A DNA stretch of 37,241 bases from a virus: IMG/VR virus record IMGVR_UViG_3300009170_000012, positions 1 to 37,241 of that record. The stretch is one strand, 5' to 3'. The notes beneath the pieces were generated by a model. That model was not told the DNA's origin, searched no databases, and saw only the letters and a program-made list of their open reading frames with translations. A program made the position numbers and the translations under genes. Positions 33,690 to 37,241 of the stretch are shown piece by piece (position 1 is the stretch's first letter; each line of letters opens with the position of its first letter).

Positions 33690-33718
33690 ATTATCTCACA
33701 TTTACACTAAAATGTCAA
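33690..33718 (-). promoter_or_regulatory. Promoter of the Glu-tRNA transcript
   Basis: Minus strand TTGACA (33718-33713), 17 bases, GATAAT (33695-33690). Followed by ATTCTGGAAATTTA, as at the 30860 promoter. Confidence 0.82.
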
Positions 33719-33732
33719 GAACTATTTGGTAC

Positions 33733-33757
33733 CTTGAGGATCAAAATTTTGATCTCA
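33733..33757. other. Palindrome between terminator and promoter
   Basis: TTGAG-gATCAAAATTTTGAT-CTCAA, a 25-base near-perfect inverted repeat 15 bases upstream of the 33690 promoter: possible operator. Confidence 0.5.
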
Positions 33758-33774
33758 ATGGTAGGAAAATAAAA

Positions 33775-33806
33775 GAAAGCCCATCACACTCGTTCGGATG
33801 GGCTTC
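33775..33806 (-). terminator. Rho-independent terminator of the 34-37 kb RNA transcript
   Basis: Minus strand GAAGCCCATC pairs with GATGGGCTTTC, followed by TTTTATTTTCC. Confidence 0.85.
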
Positions 33807-33811
33807 CTGCT

Positions 33812-33890
33812 GTTAGATGCCAGTCACGGCTGCTCTTCCCCGGTGGTGTACAGCCACCCTGTAGGTACTTTATTGCATCGAGTGTCTAAC
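33812..33890 (-). ncRNA. Stem-framed RNA, 79 nt
   Basis: GTTAGA/TCTAAC and GATGC/GCATC at the ends, with a GGTGG-tgtacag-CCACC hairpin inside. Confidence 0.5.
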
Positions 33891-33895
33891 CACTC

Positions 33896-33954
33896 TTAGG
33901 TTCACTACTTTTGTTACGTCGGTTCTTTTCTACGTATCAGGACGACCTACCTAA
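33896..33954 (-). ncRNA. Stem-framed RNA, 59 nt
   Basis: TTAGGT/ACCTAA terminal stem and GTCG/CGAC inside. No frame, no tRNA arms. Confidence 0.45.
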
Positions 33955-34107
33955 AATTAGATCCTAGTTCTGTTATGGGAGAACCACTACCTCCACACCT
34001 GCCAGTGGGCTGCAAGGTACTCTCATGGAGTATTAACGGGAGCCTTATCCCGAGTATATGACAGATATACTAGCTGATTGTCCACCTTGACGGGGTGGGA
34101 ATTTGGA
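33955..34107 (-). ncRNA. Hairpin-rich gene-free stretch
   Basis: Successive hairpins GTTCT/AGAAC, CCACT/AGTGG, TACTC/GAGTA, GGGA/TCCC, AGTATAT/ATATACT and CCACC/GGTGG. No protein frame. Probably part of the same set of structured RNAs. Confidence 0.45.
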
Positions 34108-34301
34108 TTGAGTGTTGTAGAAATTATCAGTCGGCTTGACTATCATGCCGAGGATTGGAAGCCTCAGGGCTACTTTTCGCAATGGGTAATTACTCCCTAC
34201 TTATAGCAGACTCTACTTGATCATGCGTTATCATGAATTATAATGATCAAAGATTCATATACAATGGGCTTTAACCATTGTCGTTTAACTACTACACTCA
34301 A
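34108..34301 (-). ncRNA. Large stem-framed RNA, 194 nt
   Basis: TTGAGTGTAGTAG pairs with CTACAACACTCAA (13 bp, one mismatch or wobble). Inside are ACAATGG/CCATTGT, TTGATCAT/ATGATCAA-type and TCGGC/GCCGA hairpins, a branched fold. Confidence 0.6.
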
Positions 34302-34308
34302 AATAGAT

Positions 34309-34431
34309 GACCAGTTGATTCTTTAAGAATCATTAAAGTTAGCCTTCTTGCCACGCCGTCCTCCATGTTTCAGATGCGCATCTGATGCTGTACTAACGGG
34401 ATGTTTGTCATCCAACATAACTTTACTGGTC
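34309..34431 (-). ncRNA. Branched stem-framed RNA, 123 nt
   Basis: GACCAGT/ACTGGTC ends; then a GATTCTTTAAGAATC hairpin and a second stem AAAGTTA/TAACTTT enclosing GGATG/CATCC and TCAGATGCGCATCTGA. Three-way-junction layout. Confidence 0.6.
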
Positions 34432-34437
34432 GTTGAT

Positions 34438-34514
34438 TGGTCGGGCTAGGAGACTCTGGGGAATCTCGAAGATCTTTTCGGGTAATCACCCTACACTGTA
34501 CCTTAGCTAGCCCA
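34438..34514 (-). ncRNA. tRNA-like RNA with acceptor stem and CCA, 77 nt
   Basis: TGGGCTA/TAGCCCG acceptor, A73 and CCA at exact tRNA length. The interior is GGGT-gatt-ACCC and GAGAT/GTCTC hairpins, with no T loop and no anticodon arm. Compare 16614-16699. Confidence 0.55.
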
Positions 34515-34712
34515 AATACGTGGTGGCTTAGGTAACGCCACCAACCGGTACCTGGTTAGCACTCCCAGCACCATCGAGTTGCCCCTTATTCCTGTTGGGC
34601 ATCAGTATGCATTAATAACCCCCTCAGCGCATCGAACTTTAGGATTTAAACCCCCTGTTAATGCGCTAACTCAGGGTCCTTATTCGCCCCTGTGCGGGGT
34701 TTAGGGTATAAC
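34515..34712 (-). ncRNA. Gene-free stretch with hairpins
   Basis: GGTGGC/GCCACC (34522-34542), GCCC/GGGC, GCATTAA/TTAATGC with GCGCAT/ATGCGC, and CCCC/GGGG before tRNA-Met. No coding frame seen. Confidence 0.4.
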
Positions 34713-34784
34713 TGGTAGCGGACTCCGGTAACGATCCGGCTTGAAAGGTTATGAGCCTAACGTGACCCTGTTCACTTATCCGCA
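34713..34784 (-). tRNA. tRNA with CAT anticodon, unpaired 1-72
   Basis: Acceptor TGCGGAT/GTCCGCT leaves T1-T72 unpaired, as 1-72 is in initiator tRNAs. Loop CTCATAA, D arm GTGAACAGGGTCAC, T loop ATCGTTA, CCA encoded. The anticodon stem lacks the three G-C pairs of initiators, so fMet is not certain. Confidence 0.75.
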
Positions 34785-34795
34785 ATTGTAAAAAG

Positions 34796-34846
34796 GTATA
34801 GTCCTTCGTCTGTACTTTAACAATTTCCATGTTTAAAGAACTATAC
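34796..34846 (-). ncRNA. Hairpin RNA between Met and Pro tRNAs
   Basis: GTATAGT/ACTATAC extended by CTT/AAG, with an inner CTTTAAACA/TGTTAAAG hairpin; 51 nt. Confidence 0.5.
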
Positions 34847-34851
34847 TAAAT

Positions 34852-34928
34852 TGGTCGGGGATGCAAGATTCGAACTTGCGGCCACTCGCTCCCAAAGCGA
34901 GTGCTCTACCAGACTGAGCTAAGCCCCG
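34852..34928 (-). tRNA. tRNA-Pro(TGG)
   Basis: CGGGGCT/ATCCCCG acceptor (one mismatch), D arm TAGCTCAGTCTGGTAGAGC, anticodon arm CTCGC-TTTGGGA-GCGAG, T arm GCAAG-TTCGAAT-CTTGC, CCA encoded. Confidence 0.92.
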
Positions 34929-34935
34929 AAAAAGA

Positions 34936-34992
34936 AGTTACTGGATAAGGTGTCCTTAACACGAAGTCATGTCCGTTACTTGCCAATAACTT
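34936..34992 (-). ncRNA. Stem-framed RNA, 57 nt
   Basis: AAGTTATTGG/CCAGTAACTT (10 bp) with AAGT/ACTT and GTGT-taagg-ACAC inside. Confidence 0.55.
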
Positions 34993-34999
34993 AAATAAA

Positions 35000-35075
35000 A
35001 CACCGGAGAAATTGTTGTCTCGCCCCGGTTGGAATCCCTGGCTATGTGTTGACATAGTCCTATATCGCAGGGATT
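35000..35075 (-). ncRNA. Two hairpin RNAs
   Basis: CACCGG/CCGGTTG-type stem at 35000-35031 with inner GAGA/TCTC; then AATCCCTG/CAGGGATT (35033-35075) enclosing CTATGT-gttg-ACATAG. Confidence 0.5.
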
Positions 35076-35080
35076 TATCT

Positions 35081-35169
35081 CATTTAGAAGTATACTTTAT
35101 GGAGTCCAGTACTCCGCCCGGATATGCCGGAACTGTTGAAAGGTTGCTTTTAAAATATACTTTTAAATG
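35081..35169 (-). ncRNA. Stem-framed RNA A of a back-to-back trio
   Basis: CATTTA-AAGTATA at one end pairs with TATACTT-TAAATG at the other (about 17 of 19 positions). Inside GGAGT-ccagt-ACTCC and CCGG/CCGG. Confidence 0.65.
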
Positions 35170-35235
35170 AATCCCCACATTACGACATTACTGATATCAG
35201 TATAGCATACTGCCCTCATGCTGGGGTGGGGTTTC
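35169..35235 (-). ncRNA. Stem-framed RNA in the middle of the trio
   Basis: GAAACCCCAC/GTGGGGATTC (10 bp with one mismatch or wobble), inner CAGTAT-gct-ATACTG and the palindrome ACTGATATCAGT. Abuts A and B with shared end bases. Confidence 0.6.
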
Positions 35236-35317
35236 ATTTAGAAGTGTACTATGCTCGCTTACTCCAACGCCATTACGCGTACTCTTTCGTGCTGAACACA
35301 TAATACACTTTTAAATG
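35235..35317 (-). ncRNA. Stem-framed RNA B, end-paralogue of A
   Basis: Ends CATTTAAAAGTGTATTATG and CATAGTACACTTCTAAATG pair over about 17 positions and match the ends of A base for base with compensating A-G/T-C changes. The interior differs. Confidence 0.65.
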
Positions 35318-36119
35318 AAAAGGTTGAGATTACACCTTTCGTATTCCTCCGTTAGCTTCCCGTACCCAAGGCTTGCGGCATTGGCTAAGAGCGTATCCAC
35401 TATACCCCTTCGCAGGCAATATAGTCTAGGAACATGACAGCCGTTTAATGGCAGGCTTTCACCATAACATACGTTACTACTCAGCTTTCTTCGTACATCC
35501 GATAGCAGCTAACTAGCGAATTGCGGAATCGAACTAACAACTTCAACCTTGCGAGTCTCTATTGTCACACCTTCACTTAAACAGTGGGTGGAATTATGTC
35601 ACTTTCGTAACGTATTGGAGTCGGTCTTTGCTTTTTTGTTTATATGATAGGATTTGAACCTATTACACACTTCTTAAAGGAAGTTGCTCTACCAAATGAG
35701 CTACAATATTGCATACCTACTACAAAGTGCCGACTCCAATACGTTCGCAACCTTCCGGCTACAAAGTCGTACACTCCGCCTACTTTCACTATCTCTAGCT
35801 ACTCGCTGAACCTTAAGACAATGGCTCATTAAACCATCACCTTAATATTCTGGACTTCGCCCTCGTCTCGCGACTCAAACTACTGTCCTACTCTTTGTCT
35901 ATCGAACTCGAATGTTTTGAATGTAGGCCAGGGTTTTTCACACCCTCGGATTCCGCCTTTGATTATTACACGGTCACCTTATCACTACCATTCTTCGCCC
36001 TAGTATCCGCGTCGAACGAATACTCAAAGACTCAGCTTGCATTCTTGTGCCTTAAGGAATTGCTCCTCAAGGTGGAGATATGTAGGAATCTCTCCTTTGG
36101 GCATATTGCTATGCTTGTT
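35318..36119 (-). ncRNA. Long gene-free structured region, candidate ornate large RNA
   Basis: About 800 bases, apparently without a protein gene, dense with hairpins on the minus strand: GGAGA/TCTCC, CCTTGAGGA/TTCCTTAAGG, AGGGT/ACCCT, ATGG/CCAT, GTAT/ATAC, GAAA-closed loops (TACGAAAGTGAC, TACGAAAGGTG). It encloses the helix-framed tRNA-like unit at 35609-35745. GOLLD and ROOL RNAs of phages and prophages are this size and lie near tRNAs, but I cannot match their sequence by eye. Confidence 0.45.
35609..35745 (-). ncRNA. tRNA-like body enclosed in a perfect 16-bp helix
   Basis: AACGTATTGGAGTCGG pairs without mismatch with CCGACTCCAATACGTT. Inside (35637-35710) are D arm TAGCTCATTTGGTAGAGC, anticodon arm ACTTC-CTTTAA-GAAGT with a six-base loop, and T arm ATAGG-TTCAAAT-CCTAT. 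The acceptor pairing is poor and CCA is absent. Confidence 0.6.
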
Positions 36120-36485
36120 TTAACGGATTGATGCTATCCGTGTTTTTAAAGAGGGGTCTCCTCTTTGTACCTTTCGGTTGGCGGCTTGTCTTGTAGACAA
36201 CTCATAGCCCCCAAGTATAAATTCTTTTAATGTGGTATATGTCTTATTTTGTGTATACCATATAATGCTATTTTTTAACTTGCCTGTGTAAGAAAACCAC
36301 TCACCCTGCTGTTTATTAGCTTTGTATACTTCGTGCAATGCTGCTTCTGTCTTAAAATCTCCTGGGATAGTACACAATAATTTTAGTTTCTTTGAGTTTC
36401 CGGTTTGTAATTCTTTCAACCTTGCGGTTGGATTTTTTGAATACCCAATTTTAACACAATTTCCTGCTTTAATAAAGTAAATCAT
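36120..36485 (-). CDS. GIY-YIG endonuclease-like protein (T5orf172/Mug113 type)
   Basis: 121 aa. Begins MIYFIKAGNCVKIGYSKNPT then ARLKELQTGNSKKLKLLCTI, the GIY-YIG strand pair and helix with Tyr and Arg (R22), then FKTEAALHEVYKANKQQGEW with the conserved Glu and EWF. The last 30 residues are a basic tail (TRQAANRKVQRGDPSLKTRI) that lies over structured RNA sequence. The family holds homing-type nucleases. GGAG sits 6 bases before the ATG, and a hairpin loop just upstream is complementary to it. It is the only protein gene in the 33.8-37.2 kb RNA block, consistent with a mobile insert in an RNA gene. Confidence 0.8.
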   Translation of the reverse strand: MIYFIKAGNCVKIGYSKNPTARLKELQTGNSKKLKLLCTIPGDFKTEAALHEVYKANKQQGEWFSYTGKLKNSIIWYTQNKTYTTLKEFILGGYELSTRQAANRKVQRGDPSLKTRIASIR

Positions 36486-36487
36486 CT

Positions 36488-36528
36488 GTCACTCCAGTAT
36501 CTTGGCTAGGGTTGGGAGTGACCAACCC
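36488..36528 (-). promoter_or_regulatory. Possible ribosome-site-sequestering hairpin of the GIY-YIG gene
   Basis: GGGTTGG-TCACTC-CCAACCC (36528-36509) has a six-base loop complementary to GAGTGA within the GGAGTGAC start site (36495-36488). Eight bases GTCACTCC/GGAGTGAC can pair in all. Either pairing hides the ribosome site. Confidence 0.5.
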
Positions 36529-36559
36529 GGGGAGCTACCCTTTTCGCCTTAAAAGTAAA

Positions 36560-36637
36560 AACTTACGTTGTTACCATTTGTTCTCGTAACACTCTTGTCT
36601 CATACTCCCTAGGGGAGAACCTAGTCATGCGTAAGTT
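36560..36637 (-). ncRNA. Stem-framed RNA, 78 nt
   Basis: AACTTACG/CGTAAGTT ends, with CTAGG/CCTAG-type and GTTAC-gagaacaaatg-GTAAC arms: two arms on an acceptor-like stem. Confidence 0.55.
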
Positions 36638-36737
36638 AATTTATGGAGGAGTTCCAGGTTTATGCATTACCCCAATCGCGCGTCTTAGCATAACGTAGAT
36701 GCGCTTCGGATTCTGAAACTCTTTCATAAATTAACTT
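36633..36737 (-). ncRNA. Stem-framed RNA, 105 nt, overlapping the previous stem
   Basis: AAGTTAATTTATG/CATAAATTAACTT, 13 bp perfect; inside GAGTTTCAG/CTGGAACTC-type stem and AATC-GCGC/GCGC-GATT. It shares AAGTT with the neighbouring element, so the two stems compete. Confidence 0.6.
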
Positions 36738-37015
36738 TGCGAAGCCAGCCCCACCAACGCCGCTCAACTGATCCCGGCATCCCCAGAATCCCCATAACCA
36801 TTCATTTCGTACTCGCTAATGGCTATCAAAGCGAGGCGTACTGGTCTATTAATTCTCCCGGCCAGTAGGGTAAATTTGAACCTCAGAGGGTCTGGCAAGA
36901 CCTTGTATGATAAAACTAAGTATCATTGGTTGTATACATCCGCTGAAATTAGTTCACCCTATAGGAACCTGAGTAATTCCTGATCTATTATAGTAACTAT
37001 ACCGCAGTATCACAC
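36738..37015 (-). ncRNA. Gene-free structured stretch with tRNA-like fragments
   Basis: Contains GGTC-TTGCCA-GACC, like a Gly(GCC) anticodon arm with a six-base loop, followed by GAGG-TTCAAAT, like half a T arm, but no matching acceptor. No coding frame. Confidence 0.4.
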
Positions 37016-37108
37016 GGCGACTCGCATAACGGTAGAGCGACCGCGTGGTTGATCTGCACCACGAAGCGCTATTTATAGCGTATGCCCGCTCGGTTAGTCA
37101 GGTTGCCA
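37016..37108 (+). ncRNA. Class II tRNA-like sequence on the plus strand
   Basis: GGCGACT/GGTTGCC acceptor (7 bp with wobbles) and D arm TCGC-ATAACGGTAGA-GCGA are good. CGTGG/CCACG stands where the anticodon arm should be but with a ten-base loop; GCGCTA/TAGCGT resembles a variable arm. No T loop and CCT instead of CCA. Confidence 0.4.
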
Positions 37109-37118
37109 CCTAATAAAC

Positions 37119-37186
37119 TTAAACAAGATTTAAGGATCGGTACTCCCGCCATTACGATGCATATCGCATCGTTAAATCTTGTTTAA
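37119..37186 (-). ncRNA. Stem-framed RNA, 68 nt
   Basis: TTAAACAAGATTTAA/TTAAATCTTGTTTAA, 15 bp perfect, with an inner GATGC-gatat-GCATC hairpin. Confidence 0.65.
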
Positions 37187-37241
37187 ATTTAGTGGAATAG
37201 CCCCGCACTCAACGCCTTCCACTCGACTTGGCCCTCTGCCA

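Noticed and set aside
35505-35580. tRNA-Asn(GTT)
   Set aside because: A TTCGATT and a GTT-containing loop occur, but the T stem does not pair and the unit is only about 63 nt; at best a tRNA-like remnant.
35895-36131. Plus-strand frame of 78 codons in the RNA block
   Set aside because: Opposite to the transcript, no ribosome site, and the sequence is explained by hairpins.
36120-36485. Group I intron around the GIY-YIG gene
   Set aside because: I looked for the P7/P3 core (GACTA-type) and splice-site features on the minus strand and did not see them.
28800-37241. CRISPR array
   Set aside because: Elements differ in sequence and length; no regular direct repeat with spacers is present.

Overview
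The window is AT-rich, tightly packed phage DNA: short genes with 1-8 base overlaps, strong sigma70-type promoters (TTGACW, 17-18 bases, TATAAT), lysis genes, replication and nucleotide genes and a very large tRNA region. A split NAD-dependent DNA ligase, a ThyX thymidylate synthase, a DnaB-like helicase with a CHC2 primase, several calcineurin-type phosphoesterases and a tRNA cluster together recall the pre-replicative part of T5-like (Demerecviridae) phages of Gram-negative bacteria. That placement is inference; no structural gene or polymerase is in view.

Layout. 1-9.8 kb, minus strand: primase (cut by the window edge), replicative helicase, Myb/SANT-like DNA-binding proteins, both ligase halves, a DUF3310 protein, many small membrane or acidic proteins, ThyX. 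9.8-11.6 kb, minus: T4-type lysozyme and overlapping inner and outer spanins. 11.58-12.12 kb, minus: a circularly permuted (two-piece) tmRNA gene, with the acceptor piece transcribed before the tag-coding piece. 12.5-19.55 kb, plus: a leaderless Myb-like gene, then about 20 tRNA genes mixed with small genes, including a bS21 ribosomal protein homologue, a zinc metalloprotease (HExxHxxGxxH), an exported protein sharing the protease's C-terminal module, and an MqsA-type zinc-finger protein. It ends at a two-way terminator. 19.6-28.8 kb, minus: PurA-like enzyme, VWA-domain protein with a Met-rich partner, small membrane-protein paralogues and metallophosphoesterases. 28.8-37.24 kb, minus: a second tRNA region, coding-poor, crowded with structured RNAs framed by 7-19 bp terminal stems, with one GIY-YIG endonuclease-like gene.

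About 28 recognisable tRNAs cover every amino acid except Asn, for which I see no convincing gene. With the phage tmRNA and a phage bS21 this is a translation-takeover toolkit. The most unusual parts are the permuted tmRNA and the more than 20 stem-framed or tRNA-like RNAs between the tRNAs. Some keep an acceptor stem and CCA but no normal cloverleaf, some are tandem paralogues, two are matching pseudoknots, and one 16-bp helix encloses a tRNA-like body. A gene-poor block at 35.3-37.1 kb may be an ornate large RNA of the GOLLD/ROOL kind; that name is only a hypothesis.
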